From JBCBKZ01 sp039026975 (GTDB taxonomy: Bacteria > Bacteroidota > Bacteroidia > J057), in contig JBCCLI010000036.1 of NCBI GenBank assembly GCA_039026975.1, positions 1 through 26,918 of the forward strand: 26,918 bases of DNA, read 5' to 3'. This document shows, piece after piece, positions 16,956-24,955 of this stretch. Every line of letters begins with the position of its first letter. The first letter of the stretch is position 1. Below the pieces are notes generated by a model that worked only from the letters and a program-made list of their open reading frames with translations, had not been told where the DNA came from and did no database searches. The translations under genes and the position numbers were made by a program.

Positions 16956-18023
16956 ATGAAACTACTACGAATTATTGGATTACTATTGGTGCTACTGGTG
17001 GGTTATGTTGTATACATCATGAGCTCCAGCGGATTTTTTAGAGGAATTGAAAATTCTCCAAAAGAGATGGTTCTATCGACTATTTCTCTTCCTGGTATAG
17101 AGGACATAGAAGTGGATTATCAGGAGAAATTTCTCATTCTCTCCTCTGATGACAGGGCAGGGAGAAGAGATGGTCAGGGCCAGCAAGGGCATTTATATAA
17201 GTTAGACCTGACGGATTCTTCCTCTCTACCTTTACTACTTACCCAGGACTTTACAGATCCATTCTACCCACATGGTATATCCATGATTCCGCTGAATGAC
17301 TCTGTCCATAGGATCTTGGTGGTTAATCATATATGGGGAGATGAATTTAGCTTAGCCGCTAAGGAACACACTATAGAGGTATTTGATTTATGGGGAGACA
17401 GCCTGGTTCATGTAAAGAAGATAGTAGATGCCTCCATGATCAGCCCAAATGATATAGTGGCTCTGGATGCTGAGCGTTTTTACTTCACCAATGACCATGG
17501 ATATACAGAAGGGCTAGGTAAGCTGGCAGAAGAATATTTGGGCCTGGCCGTTTCTAATGTTGTCTATTATGACGGAAGTTCCTTCACAGAAGTAGCTGAT
17601 GGGATCGCTTATGCTAATGGGATCAATTATGATGGGGAGAAAAACCTCCTGTATGTTGCTTCTCCCAGAGGATTTCTGGTTAAAGTATATGAGCGGGAGG
17701 AAGATGGCAGCTTAACTTTTGTAGAGAATATTGATTGTGAGACTGGAGTTGACAATATAGAGATAGATCCCGACGGGCAGATTTGGATAGGAGCGCATCC
17801 TTCTCTACTCCATTTTGCTGCATATGCAGAAGGGAGAAACCCTATAGCACCCTCAGAAGTGATTACCATAGACTACACTTCCAAAGGTAATTATAAAGTA
17901 AATAGCTTATACATAGAAGATGGCTCTCACATGTCAGCAGCTACAATAGCCATCCCTGTAGAAGGTAAAATCTTTGTAGGCAATGTAATGGACCAGCAGA
18001 TGTTGGTGCTTAAAGGAAAGTGA
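16956..18023 (+). CDS. Membrane-anchored paraoxonase-family lactonase/arylesterase
   Basis: The 355-residue protein has an N-terminal signal anchor (residues 4-22) and a complete six-bladed propeller of the serum paraoxonase (PON) type. The PON calcium-site pattern is present: Glu49-Asp50 in LPGIEDIEV, Asn165-Asp166 in SPNDIVAL, Asn221 in ANGINY and Asp266-Asn267 in VDNIEIDPDG. His106 in YPHGIS corresponds to the conserved PON active-site-region His. The stretch ERFYFTNDHGY (173-183) followed by EEYLGLAVSNVVYY is strikingly PON-like. PON enzymes hydrolyse lactones, including acyl-homoserine lactones, and aryl esters. The product would act in the periplasm or outer leaflet. It starts 84 bp after the gasdermin on the same strand, so co-transcription is possible, but nothing ties it to the cell-death module. 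Confidence 0.88.
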   Translation: MKLLRIIGLLLVLLVGYVVYIMSSSGFFRGIENSPKEMVLSTISLPGIEDIEVDYQEKFLILSSDDRAGRRDGQGQQGHLYKLDLTDSSSLPLLLTQDFTDPFYPHGISMIPLNDSVHRILVVNHIWGDEFSLAAKEHTIEVFDLWGDSLVHVKKIVDASMISPNDIVALDAERFYFTNDHGYTEGLGKLAEEYLGLAVSNVVYYDGSSFTEVADGIAYANGINYDGEKNLLYVASPRGFLVKVYEREEDGSLTFVENIDCETGVDNIEIDPDGQIWIGAHPSLLHFAAYAEGRNPIAPSEVITIDYTSKGNYKVNSLYIEDGSHMSAATIAIPVEGKIFVGNVMDQQMLVLKGK

Positions 18024-18027
18024 TTTA

Positions 18028-18228
18028 TCATTCGGCAGCTTGTTTCTCTGAAGTTTTTCTTCTGCCAAAGTAAATGAGAACTATACCCAGAACTAAAAGG
18101 AGAAGCTTCCCCCATAAATACCCTTTTCCATAGGCAGAGAGAATTTCATAGTCGAACACATACTGTAAGACTGAAAATAGGGATATGAGGGTAAGGAATA
18201 GCCCCAGGTAGAACAAGATCTTTTTCAT
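18028..18228 (-). CDS. Small membrane protein
   Basis: From the ATG at 18228 the product is 66 residues (MKKILFYLGLF...). It has two hydrophobic helices (about 3-24 and 37-54) joined by an aromatic loop, and ends in a charged tail (RRKTSEKQAAE), consistent with an inner-membrane protein. An upstream in-frame ATG at 18273 adds 15 polar residues before the hydrophobic segment and is less likely. The family is not recognised. It lies 60 bp downstream of the Bor-like gene on the same strand and probably shares its transcript. Confidence 0.6.
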   Translation of the reverse strand: MKKILFYLGLFLTLISLFSVLQYVFDYEILSAYGKGYLWGKLLLLVLGIVLIYFGRRKTSEKQAAE

Positions 18229-18287
18229 AGAGAGAAAATAGGAAGCAGTGTAGTCGTGAAAACTACACTGCATAGATAAGCATCAAC

Positions 18288-18581
18288 TTACTTTCTTACG
18301 ATAGTAGTAGTTGGTGTGTAAATACCAAAGGTGATAGCTGATATCAACCCATCAATAAAACTATGGGTAATGGTAATATCATAGTTTTCTGCATCCCCTG
18401 CCATCTGATTAGGATCTGACATGTCTAAAGGCGCTAATCCTTGAATCAGATAATGATTCTTTTTCTGGGTTTCAATGCCTGTCTGGGCTCCGCTTCCCAC
18501 AGTAATGGTATACGTCCAGCAGGAAGTCATCATAGTAGAAGTGATAACAGCTACAAATAAGGTTAATAGGGTTTTTTTCAT
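18288..18581 (-). CDS. Bor-family outer-membrane lipoprotein
   Basis: The 97-residue protein has a lipoprotein signal ending in MMTSC, with Cys21 as the lipidated residue. The mature part resembles the Bor family (lambda Bor/Iss-type lipoproteins): YTITVGSG near the Cys, HYLIQGLAPLD, and the characteristic end HSFIDGLISAITFGIYTPTTTIV. Bor of phage lambda is linked to serum resistance, but members are common on Bacteroidota chromosomes without any phage. No other phage gene is nearby, so it is no sign of a prophage. It is divergent from the cyclase at 18943. Confidence 0.8.
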   Translation of the reverse strand: MKKTLLTLFVAVITSTMMTSCWTYTITVGSGAQTGIETQKKNHYLIQGLAPLDMSDPNQMAGDAENYDITITHSFIDGLISAITFGIYTPTTTIVRK

Positions 18582-18942
18582 GGTAAATAAATTAATGTCC
18601 TACTCTTAAGGCTTTTCGGATTCGCCCCGTTTTTAAAGTGGTTTCTGGACTCCACTAGCATGTGATAGGGTAGGATTAATCTCAGAATATTCTCATAAGA
18701 ATGAATGTATTATTGAGAATCTTGTATAAGTATAAGAGGCTTATGGCTGTTTCGCAATACCTAATTCAAAAAAGTGAGAAATAAATTTTCAAATTTGGAA
18801 TATTTTAGAAAAAGTCAGGAGCTGATCTCCCTTCTGCTCCTCTCGCATCCTCCCTTAGGCATTACTCAAGAAACCTTACATTTACTGCTGGTATGCTGTG
18901 TAGGAGAATATTCTCACGAGTGTATTCAATGAATGAAAGCCT
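18582..18942. promoter_or_regulatory. Divergent promoter region with two copies of a 12-bp palindromic motif
   Basis: This 361-bp region separates the Bor-like gene (minus) and the first cyclase (plus). The word AGAATATTCTCA occurs at 18684-18695 and again at 18905-18916. The second copy lies within the perfect palindrome GAGAATATTCTC (18904-18915), 27 bp before the cyclase ATG. An inverted TGAGAAT lies near 18713. This looks like a repeated operator, but the cognate regulator is unknown. Confidence 0.4.
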
Positions 18943-20040
18943 ATGAAGTTATCTCATAGAACCAAAAGGAACATTTATCAGATCATCCCCTTTGGGATTA
19001 TGTCCTTTTCCTTTAGTGCTATCTATGCCATCCTGGAGAAAGGTATTCTGGGGGACCACCCTGTTTATCCTTCTACGGGTAATCCCTACCTCTTTAACTT
19101 GTTAGTACCTTCTATTGCAGCAGGGATTTTTGGATTATTTATTGGTGTCTTAGAGATGCGTTTTCTCAGCAGATGGTTCAGAAAAGGTAGCTTTTTTAGG
19201 AAAATTATTTTCAAGTCCTCCATCTATATGTTCCTGATCATTATGTTTACTATGCTGGTCGCCAGCATTGGTACTGCTTACGAATTGGGAACTAGTCCAC
19301 TTAACCAGAAAGTGTTAGCCTATAACTATACCTTCTTTAGTAGTGTAGCATTCTGGACCATATTGCTTTATATCACCCTTGGAATTGTGATTTGTCTATT
19401 CTTTGTGGAAGTGAGTAATAATATCGGGCAGACGGTTCTGCTTAATCTGTTTGCAGGGAAGTATCACCACCCAGTAGAGGAAGACAGGATATTCATGTTT
19501 GTGGACATGAAGTCCTCTACCCAAATCGCGGAACAGCTAGGACATGTCAAGTACTTCGAGTTATTGAGAGAATATTACTATACCATGTCAGATGCTATTA
19601 TTGACTATGGAGGGCAAATCTACCAATACGTAGGAGATGAGGTGGTCATCACCTGGAGATTAAAGAATAATCGGGAGGCACAATGCATCCAGTGTTTTTT
19701 TGCCATGAAGGATGCCATAGAGAGGAAGAAAGAAAGATTCATGGCTGACTATGGAGTCGTGCCCACTTTTAAAGCGGGTGTTCATCTTGGAGAAGTCACC
19801 ACTGGAGAAATAGGGAAAATCAAGAAGGACATTGTCTTTACGGGAGATGTGCTAAATACTACCGCCCGTATTCAGGGCCTTTGTAATACCTACCATTCGG
19901 AGCTGCTCCTTTCAGGACAGCTAGTGGAGGCCTTGAGATTTGAAGGTTCCTTTTCTACCATTGAATTGGGAGAAACAGAATTACGAGGGAGAAATGAAAA
20001 AGTGAAGCTATTTACAGTTGAGAGAACTAACCGAAGTTGA
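18943..20040 (+). CDS. Membrane class III adenylate/guanylate cyclase 1
   Basis: This 365-residue protein has four predicted transmembrane helices (about 12-31, 50-70, 88-110, 132-154), then a short linker (LFAGKYHHPVEEDR) and a cyclase catalytic domain. The metal-binding Asp188 is in MFVDMKSST and Asp232 in QYVGDEVVITW. The transition-state pair Asn305/Arg309 is in GDVLNTTARIQ. It should therefore make a cyclic nucleotide from ATP or GTP; the substrate cannot be fixed from the residues I can place. No HAMP or extracellular sensor is present, so the four-helix domain is the likely sensor. Its paralogue at 24956 has the same design. The stop codon overlaps the VOC gene start by 1 bp (TGATG), indicating translational coupling. 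Confidence 0.92.
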   Translation: MKLSHRTKRNIYQIIPFGIMSFSFSAIYAILEKGILGDHPVYPSTGNPYLFNLLVPSIAAGIFGLFIGVLEMRFLSRWFRKGSFFRKIIFKSSIYMFLIIMFTMLVASIGTAYELGTSPLNQKVLAYNYTFFSSVAFWTILLYITLGIVICLFFVEVSNNIGQTVLLNLFAGKYHHPVEEDRIFMFVDMKSSTQIAEQLGHVKYFELLREYYYTMSDAIIDYGGQIYQYVGDEVVITWRLKNNREAQCIQCFFAMKDAIERKKERFMADYGVVPTFKAGVHLGEVTTGEIGKIKKDIVFTGDVLNTTARIQGLCNTYHSELLLSGQLVEALRFEGSFSTIELGETELRGRNEKVKLFTVERTNRS

Positions 20041-20489
20041 TGAGATTTGCCCACCTAAATATCGTCAGTACCAACTGGCAAGAGCTGGTAGACTTTTATG
20101 TCAAAACCTTCCATTGCATAATAGTCCCACCTATCAGGAACCAGTCCGGAAGCTGGCTGGACAAAGGTACAGGTCTGAAAAAAGCGCAGCTGGAGGGGGC
20201 ACATCTTAGACTCCCCGGGCATGGTGAGCACGGGCCTACGTTGGAAATCTACCAGTATACGTCTATAGATGATAGAGGAGGCACGGCTCCCAACTCTAAG
20301 GGCTTTGGCCATATAGCCTTTGAAGTAAAAAGCGTGCAAAAGACACTGGAGAAACTCATCCAGAATGGGGGAGCGGCCTTCGGAGAAATCACCCAAAAAG
20401 AAGTAGTGGGAGTGGGGGAAATTACCTTTGTCTATGCTAAAGACCCGGAAGGAAATTTTATTGAGCTTCAAAGCTGGAAGTATTTCTAG
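20040..20489 (+). CDS. VOC-fold (glyoxalase/dioxygenase superfamily) protein
   Basis: From the ATG at 20040 the product is 149 residues; a TTG three bases earlier is possible but unnecessary. Two beta-alpha-beta-beta-beta modules are visible. Module 1 starts with FAHLNIVSTNW (His5 as a candidate metal ligand) and ends with GPTLEIYQY. Module 2 starts with GFGHIAFEVKS and ends with DPEGNFIELQSW. The two His and two Glu at these positions make the usual VOC metal site. This fits lactoylglutathione-lyase-like enzymes, but the superfamily also covers dioxygenases and resistance proteins, so the substrate is unknown. It is coupled to cyclase 1 and followed 50 bp later by the GNAT gene. Confidence 0.87.
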   Translation: MRFAHLNIVSTNWQELVDFYVKTFHCIIVPPIRNQSGSWLDKGTGLKKAQLEGAHLRLPGHGEHGPTLEIYQYTSIDDRGGTAPNSKGFGHIAFEVKSVQKTLEKLIQNGGAAFGEITQKEVVGVGEITFVYAKDPEGNFIELQSWKYF

Positions 20490-20539
20490 GGAAAAGCGGG
20501 AGTCTATTTCTCCTACTTGTCACCAAAATCCAGAACATA

Positions 20540-21136
20540 ATGATGAAGGAAGAACTCTTATCCTCAGATATTCTCCTTGAGAATGAGCGAGTGTTACTTA
20601 TCCCATTTGAAGATGAAAGGAAGAATGAACTTAAAGAGATCATCTTTGATGATAAGATATGGACGTATATGGGGATGAAGATGAAAACAGAGGCCGATTT
20701 TGCGAACTACATAAGTGACACCATTTCTCAGAAAAAGGAGGGCATTTGTTATCCCTTCCTGATCATCGATAAGAAGAATGGAAAAGTGGCTGGCAGTACG
20801 AGGTATGGGTACCTGAATACACTTAGTCAGAAATGTGAAATAGGATGGACCTGGTATGGTGTAGCCTATCAAGGCACTGGCTTAAACAAGGCCTGTAAAT
20901 ATGAACTCCTGGAATTTGGCTTTGAAAGCATAGGATTTAGGAGAATACAGTTTAGCGCTGACCTGGAGAATATCCGATCCCAAAGAGCCATAGAAAAATT
21001 AGGAGCCAAAAAAGAGGGCGTTTTCCGGAACAACTATATAGACGCCGATGGAAATAGTAGAACGGATGTATACTTCAGCATCATCAAGGAAGAGTGGAAA
21101 GAAGTAAAAGAAGAATTCTTTCCTGAGTTTCTCTAG
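20540..21136 (+). CDS. GNAT N-acetyltransferase, RimJ/RimL-like
   Basis: This 198-residue protein has the acetyltransferase fold of the RimJ/RimL group. It opens with a strand VLLIPFED and continues with FLIIDKKNGKVAGSTRYGYL and EIGWTWYGVAYQGTGLNKACKYELLEF. In that last stretch the YQGTGLN loop is the acetyl-CoA pyrophosphate-binding motif. Near the end, RRIQFSADLENIRSQRAIEKLGAKKEG is the typical GNAT motif B region. These enzymes acetylate N-termini of proteins or small amines; the target here is unknown. A second ATG directly follows the first (20543). It is the last gene of the cyclase-VOC-GNAT run and is followed by a long inverted repeat. Confidence 0.88.
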   Translation: MMKEELLSSDILLENERVLLIPFEDERKNELKEIIFDDKIWTYMGMKMKTEADFANYISDTISQKKEGICYPFLIIDKKNGKVAGSTRYGYLNTLSQKCEIGWTWYGVAYQGTGLNKACKYELLEFGFESIGFRRIQFSADLENIRSQRAIEKLGAKKEGVFRNNYIDADGNSRTDVYFSIIKEEWKEVKEEFFPEFL

Positions 21137-21152
21137 GAAGGGTCATTTTATC

Positions 21153-21229
21153 ATGGACCGGCTGCTTAAGCTGCCGAAAAACATAGTACCGGCCAGTGTC
21201 ATGTGCAGCTACTAAAGTCGCCGGTCCAT
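21153..21229. terminator. Long branched inverted repeat between convergent genes
   Basis: Perfect 10-bp arms ATGGACCGGC (21153-21162) and GCCGGTCCAT (21220-21229) enclose a second perfect pair, AGCTGC (21169-21174) and GCAGCT (21205-21210). Inside these, CTGCCG and CGGCCAG can pair with one bulge. The whole folds into a 77-nt extended hairpin. The right side continues TTTTCCTT. It lies between the GNAT gene and the convergent propeller gene. A terminator is likely, but its length also allows a structured RNA. Confidence 0.55.
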
Positions 21230-21325
21230 TTTCCTTAAGCTTTAATAAACACAAATCCCCAAGGTCCTTCTCACATAACAGTAAGAAAAACCTCAGGGAT
21301 TGGGGAATCCATTTGAGACAGGGGC

Positions 21326-24300
21326 TTATTCCAGCACCAATGCCCCAATACCAGCCTCCTGCATGTCCTTCATTAAAGCTTGTACCTCGTGTTCCATAAA
21401 GGTATCGTAGGCTTGCTCATAAGTTGCCAGACGTGCATGAAGGATCTCATAGACCTCTATCTGCTCATCTGTAGGCGGAAAATCAGCTGTGGCCACCGTT
21501 CCAGCCAGGTAGGCAATTCGTTCTGCGAGACGAGCAGGATAACGAACAGCGTCCTGCCCTGTTCCGGTATACATGAGCTGGATCATCTTACCTTCAAGGA
21601 CTACCGCGGCACTATCGACCGCTTGAACCTTCTCCACAAAGTGTTTGTGTTTACTTGATTGTGCCAGGGTAGCTTCCAGATCCAGGCATTGGCGCCGCAT
21701 TTTTTCTATAGAATTGATCTTTTCTGCCACCGCATTCATGTCGGTATATAGCTTTTGCATCAAATCTGTTTGAGCAGTGATGTCTGCCATACTTCCTTCT
21801 GAATGGGGGTCTTTCTTGACTTCAATGCTCTGCTGCTGATCTGTTAAATTGAGGTGGACCGTATAAGTCCCTGGAGGAAGGAGGACAGAAAAAGGAGCGA
21901 GTGGCGGTTTAAAAGTGCGATTCTTATCCAATTCCACCCAGTCAGCATATTGAGGTTTAGTACGCATCATAACCTGTGTAGTAGGATCTCCCTTCAAGTC
22001 CCACCATACACGGTTGATTCCTTTTTTACCTTTGTGCTTTAAGGTTCTAAGGGTATCTCCACTGGCGCTGGTGATATACAATTCTACGGAATCACTGGGT
22101 TCTGTCAACCAGTAGTGCAGGGCCGTCCCGAAAGGAGGATCCTGGCCGAAAGAGGCTTCAGGGAAAAACTGCATCACCTGAGAAACTGGACGGAAACGGT
22201 AGGCAGCTTTTGGCGCGAACAGATGGGCAACAGAAGCTGCCACAGAATCAGTCAACTGCTGTAGGGGAGAAATATCATCTAAAATCCAGATACCCCTTCC
22301 ATAGGTTCCCACCACTAGGTCATTGAAATGCTCGGGAATATCCAGCCAATACATAGGCGTATGTGGAAGATTGGACATCATACTTTGCCAATTAGCCCCA
22401 TCATCAAAGGAGACGTAGAGCTTGTTTTCGGTACCCAGGTAGAGCATGCCTTCTCTAATGGGGTCTTCCTTGATATTCCGGCAATAGCTGAGAATCCCTT
22501 CGTCTATGCCAGTGGTAATTTTAGTCCAAGTCTGGCCATAATCAGTGGTTTTGTATACGTAAGGTTTAAAATCTCCCACCTGATGGAACTCTATGGTTAG
22601 ATACGCCTTGCCTGCATCCCATTTGGAGGCATCTATGTTACGTACTACGCCTAGTTCTGGGAGTCCGGGAATGTTTGCTGTAACATTGGTCCAGCTATCT
22701 CCTCCATCCTTACTGACGTGAACCAGGCCGTCATTAGTTCCCGCCCAGAAAACGCCTTTTTCTACGGGAGACTCCTCAAAGGCATAGATGACGTTCATGT
22801 ATTCTACATTAATATTATCCCCAGTCAGGCCACCTGAGAAGCCCTGCATAGTAGTATCATCTAAGGTGAGGTCAGGGCTGATGATGTCCCAGCTTTGGCC
22901 CTTATTGGTGGTGCGGTGGACAAATTGGCTGGTTACGTAGATGGTGTTATTGTCATGGGGAGAAATCAGTAAAGGGAAGGTCCACTGAAAGCGGTATTTG
23001 ACGTCTTTGGCGGGGTGGCCGGTAGTCATCTCAGGCCAGACCTCCAGATGCCGAAACTGCTTGCTCTTTTCATTATATCTACTAACGATGCCCCCCAAGG
23101 GGCCATAACCGGATGCACTAGACCAAATGATATTGGGATCGGTAGGGTCAGCAGTAGCAAATCCTGATTCTCCTCCCCCTATATCATACCAGAGGCCTGT
23201 AGGGATAAAGCCCATTCCAAAAAAGGAACTTACATTGGTGCGGCTGGGTCCCTTCATGGAAGGTCCATCCTGACGATTGGTCAAGACATTATAGGGGATT
23301 TCTGTATCAGTGGTGACGTGGTATAACTGGGCAATAGGTAGCTGGACGCGCAACCATGAATTCCCTCTATTGTGGGAAATAGAAAGCCCTCCATCTCCTA
23401 CGATGATGATACGGTTCCCATCTAAGGGATCAATCCATGCCTCATGGTGGTCCCAGTTGGGCTGGCTAGCAGGTTTGGCCGCAGTAACAGTTTTCCCTCC
23501 ATCTATGCTACGAGAAAATCCGGCCCACATGAAGTAGATTTCATTAGCATTGTCAGGTGAAGCGGCGCAGCGTGTATAATAGGCCTGACGCCCTCCAATA
23601 TCTCGGTTAGAGTTGACTAACATCCACGTCTTGCCCTTGTCATCACTGCGCCAGAGCTCTCCACTTTCTGTTTCTTCTCCATTATAGGGAACACCGTCCC
23701 CTGTCTCTATCTGTGCGTAGACCCTATTGGGATTGGCTGGAGTCATAGCCAAGGCTATTTTTCCAACGGGTTTTTCTGGTAATCCCTTTCCTTCCAGCTT
23801 CTTCCAGGTATCTCCTCCGTCACGAGACATATAAATTCCACTCCCAGGTCCTCCACTGGTACGGTTCCAGGTTTTAAGAGATAGTTGCCACATACCAGCA
23901 AAGAGAATGCGAGGATTAGAGGGGTCCATCACCAGGTCAGAAGCCCCTGTATGTTCATCCACAAAGAGTACCTGCTCCCAGCTTTCTCCTCCGTCCATGG
24001 TGCGGTAAACGCCACGCTCTTTCTGAGGAGAATAAGCATGCCCCAGGGCTGTAGCGTAGGCAACGTCCGGGTTAGTAGGATGAACTACGATTCTGCTAAT
24101 TCTCCCGGTTTCATCCAGTCCTGTATGCTGCCAGCTCTCTCCACCATCCATAGACTTCCAGACGCCATTTCCCAGGGAGACATTGGAGCGGATAAAGGCT
24201 TCGCCAGTTCCGGCATAGACCACCTGAGGGTCAGAAGGAGCCAGGGCCAGGGCACCAATGGCGTGCACAGGTTTATCATCAAAAATAGGCTTCCAATTCA

Positions 24301-24553
24301 GGCCACCGTCAACGGTTTTCCAAATTCCTCCTGAGGCAGCTCCTACGTAGTAAATCATGGGGTTTCCGGGTATGCTGGTCACAGAAACAATCCGATTTCC
24401 AATAGGGCCTATGTGTCTGTACTTCAGTTGTTCTATATACTCCTTTTCCAGGGTTTGGGCTAGAAGGGTACCAGAAAAAATACCCACAAAGAGGAGGAAT
24501 AATAAAGAGGGTATGGAGGCCTTTCGCCATGAACGTGAGATAGATGATTGCAT
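21326..24553 (-). CDS. Large secreted VPS10/sortilin-type Asp-box propeller protein
   Basis: The 1075-residue exported protein has a signal peptide (about 1-32, cleavage near LLAQ). Residues ~50 to ~740 contain about ten Asp-box motifs, including TVDGGLNW, SMDGGESW, TMDGGESW, SRDGGDTW, SDDKGKTW, TTNKGQSW, SKDGGDSW, TTDYGQTW and SFDDGANW. The count and the size suggest a ten-bladed VPS10-like propeller or two stacked propellers. Between boxes, PSDPQVVYAGTGE- and PTNPDVAYA-type strands recur. A later beta-sandwich-like part (about 790-920) is followed by a helical C-terminus (about 930-1075). Databases often call this family 'glycosyl hydrolase', but I see no catalytic site and would not assert one. 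It is common in Bacteroidota and may bind polysaccharides or proteins at the cell surface. Confidence 0.88.
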   Translation of the reverse strand: MQSSISRSWRKASIPSLLFLLFVGIFSGTLLAQTLEKEYIEQLKYRHIGPIGNRIVSVTSIPGNPMIYYVGAASGGIWKTVDGGLNWKPIFDDKPVHAIGALALAPSDPQVVYAGTGEAFIRSNVSLGNGVWKSMDGGESWQHTGLDETGRISRIVVHPTNPDVAYATALGHAYSPQKERGVYRTMDGGESWEQVLFVDEHTGASDLVMDPSNPRILFAGMWQLSLKTWNRTSGGPGSGIYMSRDGGDTWKKLEGKGLPEKPVGKIALAMTPANPNRVYAQIETGDGVPYNGEETESGELWRSDDKGKTWMLVNSNRDIGGRQAYYTRCAASPDNANEIYFMWAGFSRSIDGGKTVTAAKPASQPNWDHHEAWIDPLDGNRIIIVGDGGLSISHNRGNSWLRVQLPIAQLYHVTTDTEIPYNVLTNRQDGPSMKGPSRTNVSSFFGMGFIPTGLWYDIGGGESGFATADPTDPNIIWSSASGYGPLGGIVSRYNEKSKQFRHLEVWPEMTTGHPAKDVKYRFQWTFPLLISPHDNNTIYVTSQFVHRTTNKGQSWDIISPDLTLDDTTMQGFSGGLTGDNINVEYMNVIYAFEESPVEKGVFWAGTNDGLVHVSKDGGDSWTNVTANIPGLPELGVVRNIDASKWDAGKAYLTIEFHQVGDFKPYVYKTTDYGQTWTKITTGIDEGILSYCRNIKEDPIREGMLYLGTENKLYVSFDDGANWQSMMSNLPHTPMYWLDIPEHFNDLVVGTYGRGIWILDDISPLQQLTDSVAASVAHLFAPKAAYRFRPVSQVMQFFPEASFGQDPPFGTALHYWLTEPSDSVELYITSASGDTLRTLKHKGKKGINRVWWDLKGDPTTQVMMRTKPQYADWVELDKNRTFKPPLAPFSVLLPPGTYTVHLNLTDQQQSIEVKKDPHSEGSMADITAQTDLMQKLYTDMNAVAEKINSIEKMRRQCLDLEATLAQSSKHKHFVEKVQAVDSAAVVLEGKMIQLMYTGTGQDAVRYPARLAERIAYLAGTVATADFPPTDEQIEVYEILHARLATYEQAYDTFMEHEVQALMKDMQEAGIGALVLE

Positions 24554-24955
24554 GAGTGTTGTTTAGGGTTGAATGACACTGATAATATATGAAAGAATTC
24601 CTATTCAGCCTTATTCTTTCATGAATATGAATTCTCCCTTGGAAGGAGAATGTGTTTGCTTATTTGCTGGGCATGAATATACCCACAGTAGAGGGCCAGA
24701 GTAGTAGAAGCATATCATCTTGAGTTTTGGCAAAAAAGCCATTGATCTGAAACCCGATGCGTTTATTGTTAGGTCAAAAGATTTGGCTTCAGTTCCAGGG
24801 CTAGGGACATCTACCTAGAATGCAGGCCAACTAGTCTCTGGAAGGCGTAATGAGACCTAGTAAACGAGATAATATTTCCATTACCCAAATAACAGCTACC
24901 TTTGCCCAAAGAGTAAGAATTTTTACAGACTGCTGACGCCCTAGAATAACCCTTT
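24554..24955. other. Intergenic region between divergent genes
   Basis: These 402 bp separate the large propeller gene (minus) and cyclase 2 (plus). A hairpin with a bulge, ATTCTCC(C)TT / AAGGAGAAT (24631-24651), lies about 80 bp upstream of the propeller gene and could be a leader structure or operator. Nothing else is recognised. Confidence 0.4.

Noticed and set aside
18288..18581. Prophage remnant suggested by the Bor-like lipoprotein
   Set aside because: No integrase, structural or replication gene of a phage is nearby, and Bor-like lipoproteins are common on Bacteroidota chromosomes.
20055..20471. 138-codon minus-strand frame opposite the VOC gene
   Set aside because: The plus-strand frame shows two VOC modules with metal ligands; the minus frame has no recognisable features.
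23885..24334. 149-codon plus-strand frame and other frames inside the large propeller gene
   Set aside because: They are antisense shadows of a 1075-codon gene with clear Asp-box repeats.
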